Source of the DNA: Patagioenas fasciata
Taxonomy: Eukaryota > Chordata > Aves > Columbiformes > Columbidae
Length of the DNA: 64,000 nucleotides
Reading direction: 5' to 3'
Assembly: GCF_037038585.1 (NCBI RefSeq)
Contig: NC_092521.1
Span: 69,988,898-70,052,897, forward strand
In this document: one piece after another, positions 24,464 through 35,200 of the stretch
How the letters are laid out: the number at the start of each line of letters is the position of its first letter
How positions within the stretch are numbered: position 1 is the stretch's first letter
Translations under genes and position numbers: made by a program
Notes under the pieces: model-generated
What the model was told of the DNA's origin: nothing
Databases searched by the model: none
Seen by the model: the letters and a program-made list of their open reading frames with translations, nothing else

Positions 24464-25402
24464 CTTAATAGTAAGATCATTCTGATGTATGCCAGCAGGT
24501 TTTTATTTTGTCTATTTCTGCCAGATGAGCTAGTTCACAGACATACATAGGGATCTCAGCTTTTAAGGCTTTGCCTGACACAAGCCATGAAGACAACCCC
24601 ATGAAGGGCTGCCAGACATGTGGATTAGCCTGGGAACAAGCTGGATTCTTATGAGTGCCACAGTCTGGTATGCCAGCCGCTAACACACAAACTGCATTGA
24701 GCCATGGAAATACTCTCAAAAGTAGAAATAGCCTTTTTTTTTTTTTCCCAGGCACTTCTGATTTACCAGGTTATAAATACAAATATACTATAATCTCATA
24801 TCAATAAGAGCAGGCAGCTGTATTACTCTCAGCTGCACGAGGAAACTGAGCCAAACCAGGCGTGCAGGTAAGGACCCAAAACCAGGGGGAAATTGGCCAT
24901 GGTGAGTACCAGACTGGTCAAACTCTCCCCAAAAAACCCACTCCATTGATGATGTAAAAGATGGATTTCCTAAAATATGAAAGTAATGACTCACTTTACC
25001 ATCATTAGTGGCTGAAGGCAAATACTCTTGAGAGTGAATTAACGAAACTACTACCTTTACAATGCTACAGTTGAAGGCTCCCCAGAGAAGGCACTGACTC
25101 ATAAGACTATGGTTGTTCATCCTTTTCAGCCTAAGCAGGAGAACAACGTACGCAGAGGTGTGACACATGCTGGGTTTGAATCGCAAGCAAGTGGGGGAGG
25201 TACCATTGTTTCAGATACTACCTGCAGTGACAGGAACAAATTGATATGCTGATCAGTTCCAGGGTTTTGATTGTGAATGTTTGCATTAGTCAAACAGGCA
25301 GCCTTATTTTCCAAGAATTTTCAATTTTTTATCTTATTTCCTCTTCTTCCTCTTTTCTTTTTAAGAAAAAAAAGTTCGTCAGTGGAGCAGAGCAAAGAAC
25401 TT

Positions 25403-25418
25403 GGGGGGGCGGGGGGGG
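25403..25418. repeat. G7-C-G8 run
   Basis: Seven G, one C and eight G in a row on the + strand. Long enough to form a two-run G stack or an intermolecular quadruplex; flanked by ordinary AT-rich DNA. Confidence 0.8.
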
Positions 25419-25836
25419 TGTGAATTGATAGCTGAAGCAAAAACTTAGAGAAGAAAATAATTCTCTTGCAGGTGTTTCGTTGGTTGGTTGGTTAGTTGGG
25501 GTTTTTTTAAACTTTAAAATGAAGGGGAAAAACCCTACCAGTTCGAGTCCAAAGAAGGCCTTTTGTATGAAATCTACTCTATGAAGTTTTGGAATAATTT
25601 TCACAATTCATGTTAAAAAATTCTATGCCCAAGTGAAAATATGAAAGGACTGAACCAAAATGTTTTATTGAGAAAGCCAAGACAAACTGGTCTAACTCTT
25701 CTAAATCCTTCCTCTAACCCCCTTGTTTTTGTTAAATGGTGTTAATTTGATTTGCTCTGGATTTCTGGGTTGTTTTAGTAGAGATTTGTGTTTCTAGTTG
25801 ATTTTATTATATGTCCACATCAATGCAGCCAATAAT

Positions 25837-25851
25837 AAAAAAAAAAAAAAA
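25837..25851. repeat. A15 homopolymer
   Basis: Fifteen A residues after AATAAT, with a short GAGA continuation. No retroposed body is seen upstream. Confidence 0.75.
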
Positions 25852-26052
25852 GAGAAAAATAAGGTTCCATTTTCATAATTCTCAGAAGAATTTTCTAGAA
25901 ACTTGTCCTTCTGTTTTCCAGTTAATTGAAATTTCCTTCCCTTGACTGATTATGTTCAAGGACAAAGCCAAGGGTATCTTCTGGGCTCAGTTCCCATGCA
26001 GGAATGTGTGTGGTAGTCACTGCCTGGGAGTGTATTTCCTAGAGATCTCTCC

Positions 26053-26101
26053 CGTCGTTTTTTGTTTGCTTGTTTATTTTGTTTATGTTTTGTTTTGTTT
26101 C
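26053..26101 (-). repeat. TTTG-type simple repeat (CAAA on the - strand)
   Basis: An imperfect TTTG/TTTTG tract. A complementary CAAA tract lies about 215 bases downstream at 26316-26362. Confidence 0.7.
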
Positions 26102-26315
26102 TTAAAATATGATTGTGATTTTTTTTCATTTATTCAACTGTTTTCTCAATTTTTTTATTTGTGCAATTTAAACACACACACAAGTAGCAGTAGGTAAATT
26201 GTAACCATGAAATTACCATATAGTCAAATTTCCCCTAATATCAAAGCACATCCTTTCTGCTTCTCCTAAGACCCTGCCCCACAACTCCCACCGCCCCACC
26301 AGCCCTCCTCCCCCG

Positions 26316-26362
26316 CAAAAAAAAAGCAAAACAAAACAAACAAAAAAATCAAACAAAAATCC
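26316..26362 (+). repeat. CAAA/CAAAA simple repeat
   Basis: An A-rich tract of CAAAA and CAAAC units after an A9 run, in opposite polarity to the TTTG tract at 26053-26101. Confidence 0.7.
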
Positions 26363-28400
26363 TCCAACAAAGACTTATCAGCCTTTAGGAAAATAAAAGT
26401 GTCTAGTAATGCTCATTAGATAATTGAAGATCCTCCTTTTCCAATTGAGGAGCCACACCTTGTCCTTTCCATGGTGGTATATTACAGAAAGAAAGGTAAT
26501 TCTTTGGGCAAACAGGTCAGATAGAGGACTTTGGTTAAAACCAACTCATCACTATCTCTTGGAAATGTGCTAAAATTTCAGTAACACATCCTATGATAAA
26601 TTTTCAAGCAGTTATGCCATTGCTTCTCACTGTGTGTCTACACAAATTCTTGTCATGCAAAAATAGAGAAATTGTGGGTAAAGAAATCGAAGTTTTTGCT
26701 GTCTGGTAACACATGGCTTAGAAAAAAATGAGGCATGCAGTAGACTCTGTATGGGAAATACTTGTCTGCAGTTATATTTTAATTACTGACACACAAGGAT
26801 TTGTTAGAAGAGATTTTTGCCTCACGACATGTGAAGAAGGCCTGAATTCAGAGGTACTTGTGTACTTTCCCAACTGGTCTTCTACTACATGGAATAAGGA
26901 TTGTGTCCTTAGCCTTAGACAAAATCTAGGAATACAGTCTCTGAACATACATCACAGAAATGTGAGGGATGACAGGGATGAGTGAAAGATCAGAAGAGGA
27001 CAACACAGCTTCGGGAGTGTATCACAACACCGTGCCATAGTAGTAACCCCTACAAGATCCAGTCCCTTACTCACTGAGTTACACCTGCTTTGAAACAAGG
27101 GTCTCAGTCTGGGACTTTGTTACGCTGTGTCCCTCTTAATCATTTGCTGACATTTGGCTACTGGAAACCAAACACATATCTTTTAATATTTTTATACATC
27201 CATGGTCTCTGAGCTAAAATGTTTTACCTTGAAAATGCTGCTGTTAGTTTTATAGGTCTCCCTTGCACTTGATTCTGGAAAATGTTCCCTAGTTCATTTA
27301 AGTCTACTGTAAATCAGGTGTCATCTTGAAACTAACAGAAAACATTCAGATGGAAAGATTTAGGTGAAAATACAATGAATGTAATGACACCCTCTATTCC
27401 CCTCACATTTTCAGTTGATGCCTTCCACTGACAAGAAATGCACTGTTATGTACATTGCTTGCTGGGATTCTCATTTTTTGGGTGTAATTCTTGGGTTAAG
27501 TGCTCTTTCGGTAATCCATGTTTAGCTGTATTTTTACCATAAACCTGATGTCAAGAGAATGCAAGTCCCTGGGTAATGAAAACCTCCTGTTTTAATCTCT
27601 GCTTTCTAAAGAAACTGCAAGAAGCACAACACAAATATTACACTTTCTTTACTGATTAACACAGAAACTGTCTCATAATCCACAAGGTTTTTCTTTGAAT
27701 CTAGTCCTAAAACTAAAAATAACTTTGTAGTCAGAGCAGATGTTACAATTTTTACTTCTGTGCACATCTCTCCATAATGTAATGAGATGGTGTCTACTTA
27801 CGTATGAAAACTCAGGTCATTCTTTGGCCCAAGTGATCATACTTATTTGACTTAAGCCAATATGGATGGTTAACATTGTAATGAAAATACACATATTGCT
27901 TTTACTGTTGCAAAAACATGCCTGCAAAGAGCTGAAAGGAAATGGTAAAGCTGAGCTAATCTAACATGCTCTGTTTAATAAGGGGCTCTGCTGCCTGGGA
28001 GCAATGACATCTGTGTACTGCAGGGTCGATTCTATTCCCAGGCAGGTCTTTAGTAGCCAGAACAACATGTGTGCCTGCATGACATTGCAGTCAGCCTAGA
28101 AAATGCTTCCAGATCTGACCTGGTCCTGCAGCCCTCCCTGCTAGACACGCAGAGATACGTTCCCAGGTTTCTTGGTCTGCTTTTGGCCAGTACACCTTAG
28201 GAGTCCAATACGACCCACAGACTGCTGTGTGGCCAGTCCTGAGCTGTGCAAAGACCACAGGCGAACATCATCCTCTCACCTGCTCTTCAGCATCCCCCTG
28301 ACTCCAAGCAGCTTCTACATTCACACCTCTGAGTGCTGGGGATTTGCTTTTAATACTTGGCCCCAAACAGCTCCTTGCATTCTTGGTGCTTTGTATGCTG

Positions 28401-28488
28401 GGTTTTTTTTGTTGGTTTTGGTCGTTTGGTTATTTGGTTGTTGTTTTGTTTTGTTTTGCTTTGTTTTGTTTGTTTGTTTGTTTGTTTC
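28401..28488 (-). repeat. (TTTTG)n then (TTTG)n microsatellite
   Basis: A T8 run and loose TTGG words lead into several TTTTG units and then about five consecutive TTTG units ending at 28488. It is the largest TTTTG-type tract in the window and probably polymorphic in length. Confidence 0.85.
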
Positions 28489-31017
28489 CACAAACAATAG
28501 TGTGTGTGGGGAATATTTTCTTGGTGTTTCATTTCTTATGACAACATTTACATTTTCTGTTGCAGATTTTTGTTGAGAAAGTTCTGCAAATGTATATAGC
28601 CTTAATGTGAACTCCTAACTTTTTATCTAGGGAAAAAGAATATGTTTTTCAATATATTTTGTAGTCCTTCTCTTAATACTTTTCCGTAATGAAATCCATT
28701 ATAACGCGTCTTTATTTTCTGGATTGCCACTTCTCTTTTGCTGCTGTTCTCTTTGGAGAGAACAAATGGGAAACAGACTGAGGCAGGGCTGAGGAGAAAT
28801 AAAAAAGTCTCTCTCAGGGATAAGTTTTGCACTTTAAAATGGGTACAATTGGGAACCTTCAAAAAGGAAATGTTAAAGTCTGTGATTTTCCACATCCCCT
28901 CTTCTGACAGTCTCTAATGATGTGTCTTCAATAGCATTTTAAATTCAACCTATAGCATATCACAAAAAGATAATTATCATTCTGAGGTTTTAAATTGCTT
29001 CCCAGAAAGATTCAGGGGGGAATTCCAGGCAGATTGTACTTGCCTTTTTAGGAGTGAGTGGAGGACGGTAGCAGCAGCTCTTGCCATTTTCAGGCGGTTT
29101 TGCATTAGGATGCATTTCTGAAAAACTGAGCTATAGCAGGGAAGGCATTGCTCTCTGGTGTGCACTGTGTCAAAGGTGTATTTTGACTCTAGACCATTTT
29201 GATTAAGGAAGTTTAGAGACCTGAGCCCAGGTACCTCCTTTGAGCTTTCCCGTAAGAATTTGGCATCATGATGGCAGACTGAATGTCAGCTTTAAAGTTT
29301 TCCTGACCCCAGTTGGATTTATTTAAGTGCATGTATTAAATAACTGAAATAGGGTTGTATTCACAAAGATATTATGTGGATATAGAGAAGGCAAGATGAG
29401 CAATGCTCCCTTCTGTATTACATTCTTACATGTGTGTGTGTAAAACAAGAGTAGGAATACTGGCAGTTCTCTGTATTCACTCATAGATGGCACTAGAAAT
29501 TCTTGGAATTCCTTTCTTTAGAAAGTAAGTAACATCATTTTTGCCTTTCTACCAATAGATGGAACCAGCAATGTCTTCATTACTTATGGCCTGACAAAAG
29601 AGCAATGCTTTCCTCTTCCTAGCTTCACTTAATTAAAAAGGAAAATGCAAACAAATAATCCCCCACATCCTAATTTTCCCACTAGCACCTCTCAAAGAGC
29701 AACCTTCTCCCCTGAAATGAAAAACAGTACCAAGTTTATTTCAATATATAGCCAGAGCAGGCTAGCCAAGGCAAGAAGGAATCATTGTGATTTAGAAGAC
29801 AGGGTGCTGGTATTCTCCCTTTCCCACCTAAACAAGCTGGGGAGCCAGATATCTTACCCTTATCTTTCATTTTTATAAATCTAGCTTTCCATTTGAAAGC
29901 AAACTTTGCATGCAGTGCAGCACAGTGACCGTGCTGCCTGCCAGCGGCTCTCAAATGTTCGCTCCATCCTTATCAGTATTCTTGAGACAACATTAAAGGC
30001 ATGAAAATTAGGGCAAATGGTCTAATTTCATCACATTAAAATTAGGTTACATTCAGTTCACCTCTGATATCTAAACTTAGGTACTGGCCTCTTTAATCTT
30101 CCAGCATTTTTACTTCCTATACAATGCAGGTGTTGCTGTTTTAGTTGGAAATGATCAAGTATGCAGGGCTGATGGCTGCCTAGATTGATATTACTGGAAT
30201 GATGTGCTTCAGGAGTAGGTGAATGAGGCACTGTCCAAAATGAAAGGATGTACTGAGAGCCCCTGAAAGGGTGAATACATCTCTTATTAACGTACAGCAA
30301 GGACACCAGGATGAATGGGGCTGAGTGTGTATCTTCTCGCCTTTTGGTGGACTGAATGAATTAGTCAGACTCAAAGGTTTATCAGTTCCCTTTCTTGGCT
30401 GAGTGAGCTTTTTCCTTGACAGAATAAGGGAAGAGACTCAAAAGTCATCAGCTGTATTTTTTTCACCTCACTTCCCTCAGTTGCCTTTCATTGATGATAC
30501 ATACATTTGTGTGTCCATGAGGAAAAAAGAGGAAAAAAAAATAAAAGACCCTGAAATATGAACAAGTGGGAAAATAATTCACATTTTTAAGAACTGGCAG
30601 TGCAGCTCAGCAAGCCAGCACATTCTCAGATACTATGCAGCACTGTTTCCATCATATAGCTCGGTGGTGCTGAAACACCAAACACAGGGGCCTTACACAC
30701 AAGACACTGCTCCCTGTTATATATCCTTTTCTGTCTCCCACAGGTCATGAATAGTACCAATGACAAGGCTTTTTTGCACCTGTCTGCCTCATTGTGCAGG
30801 CAGGGCGCACAGGGGTTTCCCAAGTTACTCTCCGGTTATGAAAGCATCAGAAAACCCGAAACTGCTCACTTGCTTCTGCCTTGGCAAGCTCTCCTGTAGA
30901 GCTGTACCTGGAGGAAATGCCCTTCCAGCAGTGGGGACATTTCATTCCATGTCAAAACAGCCCAGATGAGTCTTCTCTAATAGTTCATTTTCAGCTGGGA
31001 CCCCAGTGTGTGTATGT

Positions 31018-31052
31018 GGGGGCGGGTGGCGGGGGGGAGGGGGGCAGCGGGG
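31018..31052 (+). other. Potential G-quadruplex-forming G-rich cluster
   Basis: In 35 bases the + strand has G5, G3, G2, G7, G6 and G4 runs separated by one to four bases. This satisfies the usual four-run (G3+, loops 1-7) intramolecular quadruplex pattern. It is an isolated cluster, not part of a CpG island. Confidence 0.6.
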
Positions 31053-32140
31053 AAGAAAGTGGCAAAAAAACTCCCTCTTTTCAATAGAACTTTGGCATAG
31101 AGAAATGTTTCAGTTTTATTTTTAAATACTCCTCCTCCCTTTCCTAAGAATGACTTTTCCTTGATAGCTTTTTTAAAAGCTACATTCTCTGTATTAACCT
31201 TGACTTGTGGCACTATCCCTGTATCTGATACCTGTAAACACCCATTTGCCCATTTGCATTGCCTATAGCAAAAGAAGAGAAAGAATGAAAAAATGGTGAA
31301 TAATATTGAGAAACAACTAGGAGTTTTCTTGTTTCTAAGGTCAGTGAAGCTGGTAGTCCAAAACGTGTCGATACACCCAACAAAAGGACAAGTTCTGTGG
31401 TACTAGGGCTACAGTTTCTTAACTTTATGAAGCTCGATAGCCAAACATTAGCTTGTTTGGCTGGGTTTTTTTCTTTGTTTACTTAATTTTTCTCCAATCT
31501 GGATTTCTCTGTAGAGCTGCTCCAGAACTTTGCCTTTTCAATAGTTAGAAGTCTTTAATTTCCATCATGCTCGTTTATGACTACTTTATTTTTGTTATAA
31601 CTATTTTTTAGCTGGCTCTCTCCTCTTGGGATTTGTTTACTTTTCAGTGTGGAGCACGGAGCTGCTGATGTCCATTTGCACTCTGAAGATGTCTAGGATT
31701 ATAAGCAGTGTCTACCATATTACCATAAAAAAGCTATTATTTTCACATAGAGAGAGAAGAAAACAAAGTTTGTTCAGAGAACAGTGAGGTATTAGATCAT
31801 GAGGAGGTGCATCCTCCTGTAGCACATTGGTGCATCTTATCATGTCTGTCTGTTCTGCTGGACATCCTGATGCTTGTGCTGCTGAGAGGAACATCGCTCC
31901 TAAATTGTTATAGTGAATCACTCTCATACGATTTTAATCGCAATCATATTAACAATGCAGTATGTTTCCTTATGGAGATCACCTGAAAAGCAGTTTTCTG
32001 CTGTAGAGATTGGACAGACAAAAGCTACCTCATCACATGAAAAGAAATTATATTAATTTCAGTACATTTCCTGTTCTACCTGTCTAGAAACCTGCAAATT
32101 TAGCTCTGAGAAGTGAGAATATTTCTTAGCTTGGAAGAGC
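31053..32140. other. Unique non-coding DNA
   Basis: About 1.1 kb of AT-leaning sequence with no recognisable exon, repeat or RNA gene. Confidence 0.45.
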
Positions 32141-32240
32141 CAACTACCTAGTGGTTAGCAAACTCATCTAAAGTGAAAATATCCATGTTCAAGTCTTTTC
32201 TCTGCCCTGCGACATGTCAGATTTGAACCCATTTATTGTC
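32141..32240 (+). mobile_element. Relic of a tRNA-derived SINE
   Basis: CTACCTAGTGGTTAG (32144-32158) resembles an RNA polymerase III A box, and TGTTCAAGTCT (32186-32196) resembles a B box. Their ~35-base separation is what tRNA-derived SINE promoters have. The words after the B box, CTCTGCCCTGCGACATG and AGATTTGAACCC, continue in the order seen in old tRNA-SINEs of turtles and crocodilians (the Cry-type family, from memory). There is no acceptor-stem pairing, so it is not a functional tRNA gene. Heavy divergence and an undefined 3' end suggest an insertion predating birds. The family name is uncertain. Confidence 0.5.
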
Positions 32241-35200
32241 ATTCAATTAATAGCTACTTAGTGGTCCAGGTAGCATCCAGTGGTTGCATTGGTTGTGCTC
32301 AGAAATCTCATTCTGAGCGTGAATAACTTTGCTGTGAAATATTTCCATTTGGAGGAATCACCATGAATAACTCTGTTGTCAAAACAAGCTCTGCTGGCGC
32401 CTGATGAAAGACCAATGCACTCTTAGACAAATGTGTGCAGGAGAGGAGGGACAGTAAGTGTTAGGTGTTGATAAACATTTTCTTTTCTAAGTTGAAGAAA
32501 GTTGATTAAAAGCCTGAACCTGCAGTGCATGGAGTACCATCAGCTTCCTCTGAAGCCAAGGATAAATGAGAGCTACCTCATCCATCTGTGGTAGTGGGGG
32601 GATCCCAACTCATGACTCTCGTGGTGCTCTTTGTACATGCAAAAAGCTGCAGGACAGCAGCTGCAGGAAGACTGCCTGAAGGTCGAGTGCCTGTGGTCAC
32701 ACAGGCCTTTGGCCTGATCCACATTCACTCATTAGTCATGAATCCACCTGAAATTTGTGAGCGCCTTCCCTGAAAAACACTTGAGAACAGGATCATGTCC
32801 CTGCTACTCAATATTACTGTCTTCATCCTGACAATTACTTTTTTTTTTTCCCCACAGTAAATCATAATGCCAAGGAAAAAACAGAATTACTGAACATTTT
32901 TCTTCACTGACCCTGATTTCAATAGCTAAATGATTCTGGGGCAGAGAGTTTTTGTTAGCTGTTGTGTGAGGCGTATTTTGACATCAATTCATTAGTACTT
33001 GTATGAACGTATAAGTTACTGCATGCAATGTTTTAGAGACACACAGTTTAAAATCACATCTACCAGAATTAAAAAAATATATATATTGTTGCAAATAACA
33101 TTTAACTGAAAGACATTAAGAGGAAAAAAACAGACTTTAAGATTTTCACAGTAAGTATTTCATTATATTTTGTACCCAATTTTCAATCTGTGTCTCCCTG
33201 CAGTAGAAGAGAAAAGCATATTTTAAAGAAGGGCAATGCCCAGCTGGCATTTCAACAGACAAAGAGAAGAGACAGAAACTTCCTTTAACTAATTTCTCAG
33301 ATTTTAATATCAAGTTAGCTGTACCCTTAAGGGAAACAAGAGTTCATTTGTTCCTGTGCTATCACTGCTCAACAGCTATAATGCAACTAGAACAAACATG
33401 TAACCTGACCTGCTATCTCGTATGCATAAAAGAAACCCTGAAGTTATACAGTCCAAAGTTAAGCCGAGACATTGTCCTGAGTGTGTGTATTGCTACCCTG
33501 GTAAACAGAAACCAAGACTTTTGATACTAAAGAATATTGCTAAAGCAATAGAAGTTCATGGAAGCTGCAAGCAAAGAGAATTTAGATACAGAATAATTAA
33601 CCATGAAATGATGATCTCAGCCAAGAAAGGATTGCCAAGATTCATTCAGCTAATTTCAGAGGCTTTTTTCACGGTCATTAAAAAGACAGATAGGAGAAAA
33701 ACTATTTTATCTTTCGTTTCTCCTCCCACTGTGCAAGTGATTGCCATTACTTTCTGAGCTGATTTGTCAGTAATTACATTCATTGGTAAAAAGATAAGAC
33801 AGTGTAGGGTATAAAAATGAAATAACAAGCCAGATTTGTTGGTGCCGGCTGTTCACAGCAATATCACAGGGAATTTGTGCACAAAGATCAAAGACTGGAA
33901 AGTCACGGCAGCTGAGGTAGGCACAACATCACAACTCTGTCACAGTGCTCAACTTGTGGTTGAGCCTGTCCCGACTCCTACAGAACCATCTGAAAATCTC
34001 CCAGACTTTAAATGGACTGTGAGTTTTGTTTTTTTATTTTTTTTTTTCCTTCTAGGTTGATCTAAAAATCACTCTGTGAAAAGGACTCTGTGATTAGACC
34101 TGTGGAAGTTGAATGCATGTGTGGGTGCTCCAAACTATTCACAGTGGCCGTGGGCTGGAATGCAAGAGTGGGTGAAGCTTTTGCCGCAGAGGAAAAAGCA
34201 TTTTAAAAATGGCAAATAACTTAAATAGAGACCATACCATTTTTGAATTATTTTTTTTTTGTTTCCCAAGAAATGAACTTCAGTTTTTTATTTTGTGAAA
34301 TGCCTGTCTATAGACTGTGCTGTAAAATGCTTTTTAATGGCTGAATCATACAAAGTTAAAATTAAATATGATAACAGAGAATTAAGAGGGTGGACCAGAT
34401 GGAAGAGCTGAGGCGGCACAAAAGCACTGTGGAGTTGACAAGAGTCAATCAAAGAAGCCTCTTGACCCAGAACTGACACGTGCGGGAACAGAGGCAAGGC
34501 CTGGTCTAGAGGACAAAAAACTGAGACAAAGGCTGGGATTGAACTATAGTCACTCCATGAAGAGGCAGTGGACAGTTTGGAGCTGAATCCTAAAATAAAG
34601 GTTGAAGTATTTAAGACTAAGAGCAACATTGAGATTTTTCTTATTGAGGGCAGAAGATAAAAGTATGGACAGACTTTAAACTTTTGCTAGAACATACTGA
34701 TTTAGACCTTGTGTTGTTTTGTTGTTTTTTTTTTTTTCTTCTAAGATCATGACAAATCATGCTTAATAAACACTGTCTCATCCACAATTAAATTTTGCCT
34801 TCAATTTGAAAGAAAGGGCAGCGACTTTCCAGCTGTTAGTGAGTTTCTAAACAGAAGAGGGAAGAGACCTGCTTGCAGCTTCTGAGCATTTGTGAAACTC
34901 AAAGGCATTTCTATTTTAACAAGTGACAATTAAAACATGAAAAACAAAACATCTATAAAGCATGACTTTACTGTGATTAGAGCGTTTTCCAACTGTTTTG
35001 ATAATTCCGGGAAAAAAGTAAAGTGAAACTAAAAAAAAGAAGTACCACATGGAATTAGTAAAGCATTAGACACAAGTAGTCTTGGTTCATTTAGCTCCCT
35101 GGATGACAGGCCTGGTCATCTCTCCAGGGTTGGTCCTTGGAAGAGCTCTTCTACAGCTTGTGTTGGACAAAATTTGAGCTTGGTGCCTCAGTAGGCAAAG

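Larger units (their letters stand above)
24464..31017. other. Unique non-coding DNA, no gene seen
   Basis: About 6.5 kb without recognisable exons. The 134-codon frame at 28172-28576 has a hydrophobic end only because it crosses a TTTTG repeat. A C-rich patch lies at 26270-26310. Simple repeats and a G-run in this stretch are listed separately. Confidence 0.5.

Noticed and set aside
28172..28576. 134-codon frame with an apparent membrane segment
   Set aside because: The hydrophobic run of L, V, F and C is encoded by the TTTTG/TTTG microsatellite.
32141..32240. Functional tRNA gene
   Set aside because: A- and B-box-like words are present but there is no pairing acceptor stem or convincing anticodon arm; the downstream wording fits a SINE relic better.
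33422..33757. 111-codon frame with several cysteines (CPECVYC)
   Set aside because: A single CxxCxxxC-like cluster without a second half of a zinc site, and no other motif or splice context, is not enough to call a zinc-binding exon.
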